64,000 bases of DNA from Sporodiniella umbellata (GCA_025677835.1 JAIXMR010000056.1:99947-163946); one strand, 5' to 3'; shown: positions 1-11,154, counted from the first letter of the stretch. Made by a program: numbers and translations. The notes: generated from the sequence alone by a model not told the origin.

Positions 1-438
1 TCGTCTGTATTTGTTGCAACTGCTAAAATTTCTTTATGAGGATGCCAGGAAATGTTTTTAAAGATGCCAGTGTGATTAATTTTTATGTCTCTTGGAATTC
101 CTGCTTTTGGCGGTGTCTGCAATCTATTAATGTAATCGTAAAAGCATCTGATTTTTTCGTAAGTTGGGCTATCAAACTGTTGCTTTAGTAAACAATAAAA
201 CTTTTGAGCAAATTAATTGATGTATTTACTAAGTTTGGAGGGCTTCTAATCTTTAGAAAGCATTAATAAAAGAATTTAAGGCGCTTTCGGTTCAATACAG
301 TTACCCCTTTTGTAATTTTGATTGGACAACGTTGACCAGTTTATCGTAGGCATACTCCTCTATAAAATCTACAACACTCACATAGTGAGGTGTATGGTTC
401 TCTACTTCTTGAAATTTGATTGAAGGATATATAGGCAT
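1..438 (-). CDS. WD40-repeat protein, aladin (AAAS)-like, 5' part only
   Basis: Partial gene running off the left edge; the start codon is the ATG at 438. Proposed exons are complement(<1..182, 230..245, 305..438). The first exon encodes an N-terminus beginning MPIYPSIKFQEVEN. The last visible exon contains the stretch FKNISWHPHKEILAVATNTD. The WHPHxxxxAVA pattern is how the first beta-propeller blade begins in aladin-type nuclear-pore WD40 proteins, so a nucleoporin role is an inference from one short motif. The 16-nt middle exon is the weakest part; it keeps frame with a GT donor and AG acceptor but could be mis-assigned. The gene is divergent from the KH-like gene, with about 400 bp between the two ATGs. 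It could be another WD40 protein. Confidence 0.5.
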
Positions 439-834
439 CTACATAGAGCGAAAAGTCAGATTCCAGTTTTCTTTTTGTAAATTGGTTTATATACATTGTT
501 GTCTTTAATTATAGTCAAAGCACTAGTGTCGCTGGCTTCAACAGTAACTAAATGTAACAAAAGAACAATAAATAGGTTGCTGCTGATTGTATTTGCGGCC
601 CTTCCATACCAAGATCTCCCTTATACTCGGCCACTGTTCCATGGCTTCGGTCAGACAAAGTACATGCCATTTTATTTGTCGTTACAGCTTAAAAAAAATA
701 AAGAAATAGCGCGCCTTTTCTACAGTCAACAAATTTGCACAAAAAAACTAATCCCGCTAAGCCGCCTATCAGAACAACAAAGAGTCCTCTTTAAACACTC
801 TTACTGTTTTTTTTTAAAGACTTTAAAAACTACC
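439..834. promoter_or_regulatory. Divergent intergenic region between the WD40-like and KH-like genes
   Basis: About 400 bp separates two outward-facing start codons, so it must hold both promoters. The frame of the right-hand gene stays open through this stretch from 496 and includes an in-frame ATG at 664, so part may be coding for an alternative N-terminus. No clear TATA box was fixed for either gene. Confidence 0.4.
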
Positions 835-2865
835 ATGTCTTCTTTCCGTCCTAGCCAAGATACAAGCGACGATTCTTCTGACGATGATTGGAGAGATCCC
901 CATCTTGAACAGAAAGCGAGTAGAAATACACGCCCCTCTAGTGTATTCGATGATGTTTCGACAGTTATAAGTGGACGGGGCAACATTCCTTCTTCAGCCA
1001 GCTCAGTACCTGAGCATGCAGCATCTACAGCAGCTTTTACTGGGAATCCTGATGACTATTGGCTTTTACCACCCAACTGTAGTGTACTGGACATACTAGG
1101 GCAAAAACGCTTTCGTACTGGAGAAATTGCGCGTACAACAGGCGTTTATCTTACTTATAACGAGTCTTACCATCAAATCGACTTCTGGGGCGATTCCGCT
1201 GCCATCGAGCAGGCTAAAAGGCAGCTAAATTTGATAGCTAATAGACTTGCTGAAGACGACCCTTCGCCTGCTCGAACAACCAAGAAGTGGAGTCGACCTG
1301 AACGCCAGCTAACTGAAAAAGAAAGACGACGAGAAGATAGGAGACAGCAACGTATTCTAGAAGACAAAAAATATTTGGGCGAGCCTACAGAAAAGCAGCC
1401 TTATCAATCTGTTTATTTTGTGCCTCAGGGCTCTGTTGGAATCGAAAGCATAATAGGTATCAACGAGTCTTTTTTAAATGAAATTCGCGTAGACTGCAAG
1501 ACATTCATTTACTTCGATCTTCCAACACGCACCTTTCGATTGTGTGCCGATGATGAGGAAAATATTAAGGCAGCTAGTTCTCGTTTACGTAACTGGCACT
1601 TACGTGTAGGACGCAATCCTGAGCCAAGCTCTGCAAATTTGATGCAACAGCCCAGAACACCCCTGAACATCACTTATGCACCTATTCCACTCAATTTTGT
1701 TTTGAGTCAGTACGAAATTCCTGAAAAAGACGAAATACTGCGAGCAAAGCAACGTATTCTTAAAGCCGAAATTAACAAGCCCTCTCGTCGTACTGATCTG
1801 ATTTCACTTATCGAGGAGGAGCATGAAACAGAGGAGACTTCAGAGATAGTCCAGACAATGGATAAGCGCAATGCAGAGCTGATACATGCTATGTTGTGCA
1901 GAGGTTTGGAGGGTCTACGACTCAAAGACTGGGATATCCGTATGAAAATCCGCTATGGGACAATCTGTTTAATCGATTTTCCTAAATATGATGGGAGAGT
2001 CTTTTCTATCGAAGATGTGAGCGAAAAGCTTTTTAGAAAATCAAAGTTTAAATCTGCTTTAGCGCCCTGTATTAGCAAAACGGAGACAAGTCTTGATTCG
2101 CTTTTCAGGTATCTTGCTGAAAAAGGTCAAGAGTTTTCGGATAATCCAAGAACCTCGTTTGTTATCACTGCCGACCAATACCCAGAATCAATCTCAGCAG
2201 AGGATAGACGAAGAAGAGAGAACAGAATGCGTGGAGACATGTGGAGAACGCAAATAAAAACTACGTTCAACGACAAAGGAGAAAGGGGATTATGGAGCAC
2301 GGTAACTAAGTGTACTGATCTAGTAAGTGTCAGTAGTTATAACGCTGAGGGGACCTATTCTTGGGACCTAAGATTACAATATGCTCGAACTTTCCCCCAC
2401 AACGATATAAATGCACCTCACGAAAAGTTCTCACACAATCTAAGGTTGAGCGACTCTGGACGTCTTATTATGGTTCCCATAAAAGATTATCATCCAGAAA
2501 GGGTTGTTCAGAAAACAGAGTGGAGATATTTTTGGAAAGGTTTCATTATTGAGATTGTACGGGAAGAGCTTTGGGATATGGTCCGCATCAAACGGGACGA
2601 TAGGGATTTACCTTTGAATTTCTCAGATGTTGAGCCTCACCGTGTGCAATTTAAGGTATCTATGTATAAAGAAGCATGGCTGGACAGATTCAGTCAAAAT
2701 CTTCGACTGAAAGTGGGTGAGGCGCCCAATTGGACCCTACATGACTTTTTGGGTACAAAAGAAGATAATGCTGAAAGCATCGTACTTCACGCAAAACGCT
2801 TTGGCGAAATTTTAACAAGGGAGGTACCGAAACACTATGGACAACAATATGAATCCTTGGTTTGA
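835..2865 (+). CDS. KH-like domain protein of unknown function
   Basis: Intronless reading frame of 676 codons. I chose the ATG at 835 because the protein then starts with an acidic/serine-rich tail (MSSFRPSQDTSDDSSDDD), and the upstream open frame lies in the divergent promoter. Two stretches, around residues 80-140 and 190-265, have the length, hydrophobic spacing and beta-alpha-alpha-beta feel of KH-type RNA-binding modules, separated by a highly charged linker (ERRREDRRQQR). The C-terminal half (from about residue 285) is a long globular-looking region I cannot assign; it carries conserved-looking blocks such as AELIHAMLCRGLEGLRLKDW. RNA binding is an inference. A longer start at 664 is possible. 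It is transcribed away from the WD40-like gene. Confidence 0.6.
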   Translation: MSSFRPSQDTSDDSSDDDWRDPHLEQKASRNTRPSSVFDDVSTVISGRGNIPSSASSVPEHAASTAAFTGNPDDYWLLPPNCSVLDILGQKRFRTGEIARTTGVYLTYNESYHQIDFWGDSAAIEQAKRQLNLIANRLAEDDPSPARTTKKWSRPERQLTEKERRREDRRQQRILEDKKYLGEPTEKQPYQSVYFVPQGSVGIESIIGINESFLNEIRVDCKTFIYFDLPTRTFRLCADDEENIKAASSRLRNWHLRVGRNPEPSSANLMQQPRTPLNITYAPIPLNFVLSQYEIPEKDEILRAKQRILKAEINKPSRRTDLISLIEEEHETEETSEIVQTMDKRNAELIHAMLCRGLEGLRLKDWDIRMKIRYGTICLIDFPKYDGRVFSIEDVSEKLFRKSKFKSALAPCISKTETSLDSLFRYLAEKGQEFSDNPRTSFVITADQYPESISAEDRRRRENRMRGDMWRTQIKTTFNDKGERGLWSTVTKCTDLVSVSSYNAEGTYSWDLRLQYARTFPHNDINAPHEKFSHNLRLSDSGRLIMVPIKDYHPERVVQKTEWRYFWKGFIIEIVREELWDMVRIKRDDRDLPLNFSDVEPHRVQFKVSMYKEAWLDRFSQNLRLKVGEAPNWTLHDFLGTKEDNAESIVLHAKRFGEILTREVPKHYGQQYESLV

Positions 2866-4690
2866 ATTTCTAAACACGCAATAAAATGACTATCCTTCTC
2901 CACCAGCTGGCCAAAAGTAGAAGGCAGTCCTATTGTGTCTGAGACCTTTTTTTTTTTACTAGAAAGAAAGACTAAAGAGTCCATGGTGCTGATAAATTTT
3001 TTTTTAGGTTTTTATAGAGGCTTCCGAGTCAAGTGAGTCTTTGATAACATTCGTATACCCTTTAATCTGTTTATACTTGAACACGAAAAATTTTGAACTA
3101 GCAATAACATAGCGCTACAAAAGCTTCTATCAAATCAAAAAAGTAAGATCAGAGTCGCCTATTTGATATACCTTTAGCAAACTTGATAAAAAGTTTTAAA
3201 TTCAGTTTTCTAAACCTTGGAAATTCGCTACTACAATAAGTAAAAAAAAAAGACACTTATAAACGCGAAGAAGTAAATAAAGCCACACAAATAAAAGGAA
3301 TTGCTACTATGAGTATTGAGGTTTAAGCACTAACTATGATGGGTATACAGTCAATTATAAGAACAGAATATGTAAGGGTTGAGGTTTTGTAGAGCCCAAC
3401 CAATTTGATATAAAGCTTAGGCGTAGATGTTGTATTCAAAGCTTTTATTTTTTGTATCAAAGGAACGGGTTGTCTAAAGATAGTTCGATTTTGATCGCAA
3501 ATGAAACTAAGGATCCGTCTATATGTTGTGTAGTATTTGTGAGACAAAGGATATCTATCGTAAGATAAATCGCTATCAAATCCTGCTATATTACTTGACA
3601 AATACACGTAAACGTTTGATACAAAGTTAGCCTAAAAGGAATATTAGCGGTTGGTTTGTAGCTGAATTTAATGAAAGAATGATAGCTTTGCTTTGAATCA
3701 TTTTATGTCAAGTGTTATGAGCATTTGACAGTATAAACAGTGTATGAAGCCAAGTCCAATTCCTAAAATAAAGAGAAATTAGCGATATGATTGAATTTGC
3801 TTAAATTTGTAATAGTCTATAACTATGGGGCTCGCTAAGGTAGCAATATATGAGTGGCAAAACCTAAAAAGATAAGGATGGTTGTAAATTAGAGATAAGG
3901 ATATTCTGAAATGGATAAGTAAAAACGGTAGTAGTAACAGTGAAACTATAAGAGGCAGAACATAGCATTAGCTTAAAACGAGAAATTGTCTGGTAGGTGC
4001 TACCATCTGCCACACGCCTTGATCTTTTTTGCTGGCTTTCTCTTGTTTGGTTACAGATGTTTTCTTAGTTGTCTAGCTTTCTTTGAAGCTGTCTTTGAAC
4101 TGCTTTTAGTTGCACGAGATCTTTAAGAGGCAAAAAAAATGAAACACAAGCTTTGCTCCACAATTCAAAACCATTGGTCTTTAGGGCTGGTAAGTGTTAT
4201 GTGAGAAAAAATAGCAATATACTAAGAAAGATACTTTAGTAGCTTCCGAATACGTTGTAGTATATATTGCCCTCTTGTCTTTTAAAATTTTTTTGCTTAT
4301 GGTACTCGTGTGTTAGCAATTACTTAACCTCGCCTTTATTTTTCAAGTTTAATATTTAGTGTATACAACCATTGGTTATAGAGCAGTGTACAACGTTACA
4401 CAATGATTGTAATAAGAAAGAACAAACATGCTATTTTTCTCCGAAAGTTCTGGTTTAAGTTAGATGTCTTTACAGTCGTTTTAACATCAAAGGCTGGGAG
4501 TTTTTTTTTTTTTTTTAGAAAAAAGGGCGAATATAGTCACCATAGCCATCTCCGAAGTCTGAGAAACCATTTGCACTTCTAAAAGACTATTCGCCCCAAC
4601 AAGCACCCTTAGAAAAACATCCAAAACCGCTCTCAAAAAAAAATGGGGGAGGTAGGCGCAGAGGATAATTGTTCGTCAGTTAGACTCATC
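2866..4690. other. AT-rich intergenic stretch, no gene recognised
   Basis: Only short open frames occur here, for example a 94-codon minus-strand frame at 3323-3607 with no recognisable motif. The DNA has short homopolymers and no tRNA-like cloverleaf was noticed. It leads into the LINE remnant to its right, so it may be decayed transposon DNA. Confidence 0.5.
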
Positions 4691-5900
4691 GGAATCAACC
4701 AGCGCTATGGAGGAGCTCTTGTCTGAAGCTGGCAGTCTATAACGCTTAATTCTCAGTCAAATCTCAGTTGTATACGTTTATCAAAACTGATATGGAGAAA
4801 AGAATTGTCGCTCAGAAAACGACTACCTAGCCCGCAGAACTTAGCCAGCTAAGCTTTCGCGAGCGGTAAGATCTTAAGGACAGGACAAATTTCGGAAAAA
4901 TAAGACTGTTTAGAACTGCGGCTCGTCATTAGATAGAATGTGTTGGGAATGTTTTTGACAAGTTACTGTAACTTTTTGAAGCAGTTGCGACATGTACCAA
5001 TTATGCTGTGTGGTGGTGGGATTCACTGCGAAACCCAAGTAAATTAGGGCTTAGGTTGAGTTGCGGCCATGCCAGATTAAGATAAACTTATATCTCAAGT
5101 AAGTCTACCAATCTGGTAGAGGGGCAACTGTCAAAGACAAATTTTGAGTCTCTGGGCAATTGAGAAGGATGTTGGAAGTGTCAGAGTATATTTCGACCGT
5201 ACGGGATAGTCCATCAAAATCGCTAGCTGCACCCAGTAGCGCTAGTAAATCATTGACATATACCATAATTCTGATCTGCAGGGAGAGAGAGGAGGAACCT
5301 ATCCTTAGCCCCGGGCTGGGTGGACTGGTATTGGGTGTAATCGAGGGAAAAAAGAAGCACTGAAATAGTATATCCTTATTTATCGTTTAGCGAAAAAAAA
5401 TCAAATACGATGTTAAAAAGGAAGGAGATAAGAGGGCGGCCCTGTCTCAGGCAGCGGCGATTTTTGAAAAGCTCTGACAGGAGTCCATTGACGTTAGAAA
5501 ACTGTAAATAAAATGACTTCTTGTATCCGCAAGTTTATTCTCACACTATAAGCGCAAAAACATTAAAAGAAATACTCGAGATGGCGGGAGAATTGCTGTA
5601 TAGTGTTTCCACCCCAATCTACTGATTTTTGAAAACACCATCCACTTTTTTCATGCTAACTCAAGGTAAATTTACAAAGAATTCAATTTTGGGAAAACAA
5701 AGGTTTGGTTGCAAGATAAAATACATAATTCCCAGCTCAGTATGTTAGAATTGAAGGCTATTCCTGTCTTGACAAATCTAACTTGCGGTAATGAAGGTAG
5801 CGATATTCTATTATTACTTGGCCACTGTAGTTGGCGCGTTGATATTACCATCAATTGTTTGCTTTGAGACAAATCGCTAATTACTACTGACCTCTTATCA
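4690..5900 (-). pseudogene. Decayed LINE (non-LTR) reverse-transcriptase fragment
   Basis: Read on the minus strand, and shifting frame at several points, the translation passes in the right order through landmarks of a non-LTR reverse transcriptase. First comes NVNGLLSELF followed by RCLRQGRPLIS (the usual RQGDPLSP block). Then comes FLFNIVFDFF (usual LLFNIAFDP), followed by MVYVNDLLALL at the position of the FADD catalytic motif. Next is a block ending NCPETQNLSL, then a YLGF-like motif followed by VNPTTTQHNWYMSQLL. The catalytic aspartate pair is altered (YVND) and several stops and frameshifts are present, so it cannot be functional. Boundaries are approximate, and the more upstream part (5600-6240) is only suggestive. 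No target-site duplication was identified. Confidence 0.75.
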
Positions 5901-7348
5901 GAAATTATGTTTTGAAGTATTCTGTAACGACGACCTCTGTCTCGTATAATGGACTCTTAAAGGTTGGTCCATTACTCATCTAGTATGTGACGCACTATGT
6001 TAGTGGCAAATGTTGTTGGCTCGGGCGATATAGCATTTTGGGTAAATCATTGAAGCTGTATCGAGATTGATGGGACTTATATGAGGTATTTCTCTGGATC
6101 CACCGGTTTTGAAGCTTGAAAGTGGTGTGGATAGCCCTGTAACCCAAAGTAGATTGTTTCCTTCAAGATTAAGATTGTGCTCGTCCAAAGATATACAATC
6201 TCTGACATTTTTTTTTATAAATCGAGCAAAAATAATCAATTGCTTTTACACCATATTTGAATAGGAATCCAAGTTTATTCCTGAAAAAACTGAGAAGTGT
6301 AACTCATGTATTGTGGCTCAGGTAGATTTTTAGCATCCTTTATTTGAAAACAAAACTGAATTACTGGGACGAAGAATATTTTTTTAGGGTTAAAGTGATT
6401 GAATTATCCTCCATGAGCTCTTTTTTTGGTAGCTTAATATGATCTTTTTTGTTTGTGAAACTTATAAACCATGCCTAAAACAAAAAATGACATCGCTCTC
6501 GCATATCAACGCCTAACAGTGCTTATAAACATAAATGCACATGACTGGTTTATTGTTGACTCATCCAGAAACCAAAAAAGCTGATGCTAAGCTTTTTGAA
6601 AGCAAATTTATTTGACCAGAAAATGGCCAACTAATTCGTAAAAAGTGGCCAATGTATCTGCTTAAAAGTGGTCAAATTAACTTCAAAAATTCGGCCAAAT
6701 TAGCCTCCTATCTCTGAGCCTCGCACAAGTGCACAAAATTTCACAAAAAAGCGGGCGGTGTTTTCAAAAAATCAGTAAATTGGAGGTGGAAGTACTGTAT
6801 GATAAAAAATATTCGTAATTGGTGCCCTCTTCTGAACGTGGGTAAACCTTGTTATAGCCAATAGAAGCAATCAAACTCAGCAGTAGTCAATAGCCTTTCA
6901 AGGCCAATATATTTTGAGCAACCATTATCTGGTTTCTAAACTGACAAACGCAGACAAAACTCGAAGGACTTGGGACCGCTTTTAAGGTTACACTTGATTC
7001 CGTTTCCGAGTTGAGGTTTTCTGGACCAGTTAAGTTGTTATAGCTGTTTAGTATGTGGTTGACTTCTTGTGCTATACAGCCTTCAAGAGAAAGAGAAAGA
7101 GAAATACAATGCTACTTTAGCTATCAGCTGACCAATTATAAATAGGAAATAAAAAGTAACAGGATCATCGTCGGGTTGTCAAATTTTGTTTAGATAAACC
7201 TGTCATTGAAAGCCTATTTGCTTTTTTTTTATTGCTTTACGAGCTTCTAAGTTAAAACCGACCCTTCTGCATACATTTTTCAGTCATTGCTTTTACTATT
7301 TGTTTTTGTTCTGTTTTTTTTTGTTTTGTTTTGATTTGGTAAACACTC
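5901..7348. other. Intergenic stretch, possible extension of the LINE relic; short GGCCAA repeats
   Basis: The minus strand holds a 79-codon open frame at 6000-6239 that may be a decayed upstream part of the same retroelement, but no motif confirms it. Around 6620-6705 a motif close to AAnTGGCCAA recurs four times at roughly 23-bp spacing. From about 7290 the DNA becomes T-rich just before the RasGEF start, as expected for a promoter/5' leader. Confidence 0.35.
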
Positions 7349-9621
7349 ATGGAGGATCTTCAATCTTTGGTCAATACAGCATCTCAACATGTCAGTAATG
7401 GGCAAATAAAAGTAACATCATATTTTTTAAAGACATGCTCTATCCTCACACTTTGCGTAATAGGATGCATACTATTTGTTTCTAACAACAGCTCAAGATG
7501 CTATTAAACCTTTGTTTGACGTGAAATTCATACACAGTTGTAAGTTTAAAGAAACTTTAGCAACCTCCCTCTCCTTCTTTTATAACATCCTTTAATAAAA
7601 TAATACAAAAAGCCATAGTTTCTAAGCAGCAAAACTATGACATGATACTATGCATCTTGCGTACTTGCGTTGACGAAATTGAAAGGATTTCAGAATACCA
7701 CTCCACTTCAGCTCGTAAGGCTCCTCCTCCTCCTTTGCCACCTAAACCCACTTCTGCGACCAAGCCGGTCTTGCCGCCCAAACCCAGTCGACCTTTACCC
7801 ATAGTTCCTGGCTCTAGCTATGGCTCCGGTAAATAAGAAAGTATACATACGCTTCTTTAAAAAAGCAAAGACAAAGCCTGATATCGTTTATAAGACTAAA
7901 CACGTACTACTCTTATAGAAGCGATAGAACTACCTAGTGTACCGAACGGAGAGATAGACCCTTACAGCTTAGTTCCAGCGCAAATAAACAGTAATGATAC
8001 ACTAACTCCTTCTACCAATACCAAAAACATACCTTATATACCAATACCTCCTCTCATTGTTACCCACAAGAGGCTGCAAGCAAAACTCGATGAACTTGAG
8101 TTTTCTCTAAATGAGCACCGTGCACGAAAGCGTTTACTACTGCAAGGAGAAGATAATAGTAGCCGAGCAAACCAAAGCGAGCTAGACGACACCATCTCAA
8201 AATATACCCCATATGTTGCTGAAGCCAAGCAGACACTGAATAGAATTCGAACAGTACACATGACTGCCGCCACCATTCCTTCCATTGTTCATTTTCAACC
8301 AGGCGAAGTTGCTTACCAGATCACTCGCATCGAATCTGCCATTTTCTTTGCCATTCCAACACAGGCTTTACTCACTCATTCACCAAAAAGCCCTCATCCG
8401 CGTATTGTAGCCTCTACTGATTTTTTCAACTTCATAACAAGGATGATTGAGCACTCAATCTTATTGCCTCAAGAGGCATCTGTGAGAGCCCAACATATTC
8501 ATCACTGGATCAAGGTTGTTACAAAGTGTCAAGACTTGAACAACTACCAAACGCTCAAAGCCATTACTTCTGCCCTAGGAACACCTCCTGTACAGCGCTT
8601 AAAAAGAAGTTGGAGCTACGTTCCTAAAAGAAGCCAATCCAAGTTAGATGCCATTAATGAACTGATGTCTGAATCCCATAACTATGTGAAATACAGAGAG
8701 TATATAGAGTGCGCTCTTAATGGGAAAAATTCCCAGAAAAGCTCAACGGAACAGAGCAAAAAACCAATCATTCCTTTTCTGGGCACTTTTATACACGATA
8801 TGACTTATCTTTTGGCTGCTGTTCAGCATCAAGAACAGACATCCCCCAGTCATGCAAGACCAAGGCCAACTACTTTCTTAAAGTCCACTGTCGACATTTT
8901 GCAAAGTGACAGTCGTGTCCAAAAGCTTTTGAGCACCTTCGAATCCTTTAAATCGTTCCCGCCTTACAACAAACGACCAGGAACTTCTTACACAAAAAAC
9001 GCTCAGCGACCAGGAAGTCCTGTTCGGCCTGCCTTTTCGCAAGCACTTCAGCGTAGCAAATCTAGCTTTGGTCGGCTAGGCGGTGCTATAGGACTTGGTA
9101 GTAACTATATGGAAAACTCAAGTGATAATAGTCTATCAAACGATAACAATGGGGACTTTGACGTTGAAGAACAGTCCAACCTAGTAATTCAATACATCCT
9201 TATGCGTCCCTGGGTAAGTCAGGACACAGTAGACGAGTTGAGTGTATTACGAGAGCCTCCGCGGGCCATTTCAAAACCTGGAAATTCAAGAAGCAATAGT
9301 GTTGGAAGTCACTATACAGGCTCATTGATTAGCAATACAAGCTCTCTCATGAGGCTCAGCACTAGCTGTAATAGCACAGCTACAATTGGTTCGTCCAGTA
9401 CATTTGATAGTCGCCCAGATAGCTTTGACGACATACATAGGCTACATGGGAAAGAAACAGATTCAAACAATTTACCCTCCCCTTTAGCAGAAAGTACTTT
9501 CCACTATGATAGCTCTCTTCTTCTCCATCAACTAACATCAGATGAAAAGTGGAACCGCAATATTTCTATTTACGATAAAGGTACTAGAGAGAAACAAAAA
9601 AAGAATACAGAGCAATACTAA
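7349..9621 (+). CDS. Ras guanine-nucleotide exchange factor (CDC25-type RasGEF domain)
   Basis: Proposed exons are 7349..7394, 7492..7539, 7619..7828 and 7919..9621, giving 668 residues; all junctions are GT..AG and keep frame. The N-terminus is short and helical. A proline-rich segment follows (about residues 70-95, with APPPPLPPKP and VLPPKPSRPLP), the type of sequence bound by SH3 domains. The catalytic region spans roughly residues 220-410 and shows RasGEF landmarks: ASTDFFNFITRMIEHSIL, HHWIKVVTKCQDLNNYQTLKAI, RLKRSW, NYVKYREYIE and IPFLGTFIHDMTYL. Such proteins load GTP onto Ras-type GTPases at membranes. The C-terminal third is Ser/Asn-rich and probably disordered. No RasGEF-N module was identified with confidence. 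The 5' exons are less certain than the last exon. Confidence 0.85.
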
Positions 9622-9922
9622 CATTGTTATAGCACCCATTGTGCCACCTAGACCTAAAGGGTTATCTCACAAAATAGAAAAAAGTATTTAAAGTATGTCA
9701 GAAATAATAAAAGTTCAACTCGTTTACATTTATACAAATCTTTTTTTTTTTTTTTCAAAAATAATAACAATTGTTTGCATTTGTTTACTTTATAGACAGA
9801 TTCATTGAAAAAAAGACTCTAAAAAATCAGAAAGTTGCAGTTTCGAGTTTTATACGATTTATTGAAAATTATACAGTTGTGGTAGTAATAAATAGAATTA
9901 GAGTTTGTCTGCTGTTTTAAAC
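9622..9922. other. Convergent 3' intergenic spacer
   Basis: About 300 bp between two converging genes. It contains a poly-T run near 9740-9755 and AATAAA-like motifs on both strands; nothing else was seen. Confidence 0.5.
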
Positions 9923-11065
9923 TTAGAAACCAAACATGGCCCAACCAGCAGCAGGGATAGCTAAGACAGCTACGGAAACAATATTACGAGCACCAGCGGA
10001 TGTAGCGGAGGTGGAAGGTTTAGCGACAGCAGAGGAGGCAGATGCGGCTTGAGATGAGAGAGAAGAGAGAACGCTGGAAGCAGAAGCCTTTACACCAGAG
10101 GCAGCAGATGATGCAGAGGAAGCAATGCTGGCTACAGCAGATGCAGAGGAGGCGGAGCTAGAGGCGAAACTTGAAGCAACACTAGAGGCAGCACTGGAGG
10201 CGGCACTGGCAACAACAGAAGCTTTGTGGTGAGCAGAGTCGGTCTCGGAAGCAGTTTCAGATGATGATTCTTCAGTCTCAGAGGTGTCCTTGGGTGCTTC
10301 AGTAGGTTCGGCTCTCTTAGCTTTGGTGGCTGTAAAAGAAGCATTAGCAGTTGTGGTTTCAGTTGAATCATCAGCATTAGCAGTTTCAGTGGCAGTGGAG
10401 TCATCGCTGGAGCTGTCTTCAGTAGATTCATCATCGTTATCTTTGCTATCGTCTTCATCTTCGTTGTCTTCATCTTCGTTGTCTTCATCTTCGTTGTCTT
10501 CATCTTCGTTGTCTTCATCTTCGTTGTCTTCATCGTCTTCGTTATCTTCATCGTCTTCGTTGTCTTCATCGTCCTCATTATCCTCGTCATCTTCATCATT
10601 TTCATCGTTGTCTTCACCAGAAACTTCAGTGGTATTAGAGCTGCTAGGGCTATCGCTGACAATAACACCACCAATGTAAGCTACGTGGCTAGGGTCAGTG
10701 CTGACAGTTACAGAGTAGTTTCCTGAGGTGACATTTTGAGGCAAAGTGATTTCGGAAAATCCTTGGGAGGCGGTTACATTAGTTGCCAGTGTTTGAACAA
10801 GTTGAAGAGCAGTAGCGTTTCCGTTCATCAGGCTGATGATCAAGGACTCAACACCGGCTTGGACATTTTGCCAGGTAACGTTGTGGGAGGCACCAGCATT
10901 CCAAACAGTACCTTGAAGAGGTTCAGTGATAACAACAGGAGCTGTAGCATTGGCACCAGCAACAGCAGTTGGTGCAGTGGCATCAACAGGAGCGGGGGCT
11001 GCTTGAGGAGCAGCTTCGATGAGAGCAGCGGCAGCAACAAGAATAGCGAGGAAAGAGGCCTTCAT
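9923..11065 (-). CDS. GPI-anchored Kre9/Knh1-like cell-wall protein with acidic repeat
   Basis: The start is the ATG at 11065, where a clean signal peptide begins (MKASFLAILVAAAALIEA); an open frame extending 18 bases further upstream lacks an ATG. The mature N-terminal region (about residues 45-135) fits the Kre9/Knh1 N-terminal beta-sandwich seen in Ser/Thr-rich GPI proteins: VITEPLQGTVWNAGASHNV, followed by VTSGNYSVTVSTDPSHVAYI. Next comes a striking Asp/Glu/Asn repeat (DEDNED units), then a long Ala/Ser-rich stalk. A hydrophobic C-terminal tail (NIVSVAVLAIPAAGWAMFGF) follows a small-residue site, as expected for GPI attachment. Codon use is biased, suggesting high expression. The role is probably structural in the wall; no enzymatic motif is seen. 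Confidence 0.88.
   Translation of the reverse strand: MKASFLAILVAAAALIEAAPQAAPAPVDATAPTAVAGANATAPVVITEPLQGTVWNAGASHNVTWQNVQAGVESLIISLMNGNATALQLVQTLATNVTASQGFSEITLPQNVTSGNYSVTVSTDPSHVAYIGGVIVSDSPSSSNTTEVSGEDNDENDEDDEDNEDDEDNEDDEDNEDDEDNEDEDNEDEDNEDEDNEDEDNEDEDDSKDNDDESTEDSSSDDSTATETANADDSTETTTANASFTATKAKRAEPTEAPKDTSETEESSSETASETDSAHHKASVVASAASSAASSVASSFASSSASSASAVASIASSASSAASGVKASASSVLSSLSSQAASASSAVAKPSTSATSAGARNIVSVAVLAIPAAGWAMFGF
10430..10615 (-). repeat. Coding 15/18-bp tandem repeats encoding DEDNED/DDEDNED units
   Basis: Imperfect tandem copies of a TCTTCATCTTCGTTG-type unit (plus-strand sense), some expanded by one codon. The array encodes the acidic run of the GPI-anchored protein. Because the unit length is a multiple of three and lacks stops, other frames on both strands are also open and give Ser/Leu-rich or Lys/Thr/Met-rich shadow proteins, which I do not call as genes. 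Such arrays commonly vary in copy number between strains. Confidence 0.85.
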
Positions 11066-11146
11066 TTGTGTAGAGATGATCAAAGAAACTATTTGAATAT
11101 AGAGTTAAAAAAAAAAAAATTGAAGAAAAGGAGAAACCTCAATGGC

Positions 11147-11154
11147 TATTTATA
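11147..11154 (-). promoter_or_regulatory. TATA box of the GPI-anchored protein gene
   Basis: TATAAATA on the minus strand, about 82 bp upstream of the chosen ATG, followed by an A/G-rich leader. Position and match fit a strongly expressed structural gene. Confidence 0.55.

Noticed and set aside
10132..10679. Lys/Thr/Met-rich minus-strand and Ser/Leu-rich plus-strand open frames over the acidic repeat
   Set aside because: Produced by in-frame tandem repeats; the frame with signal peptide, Kre9-like domain and GPI tail is clearly the real one.
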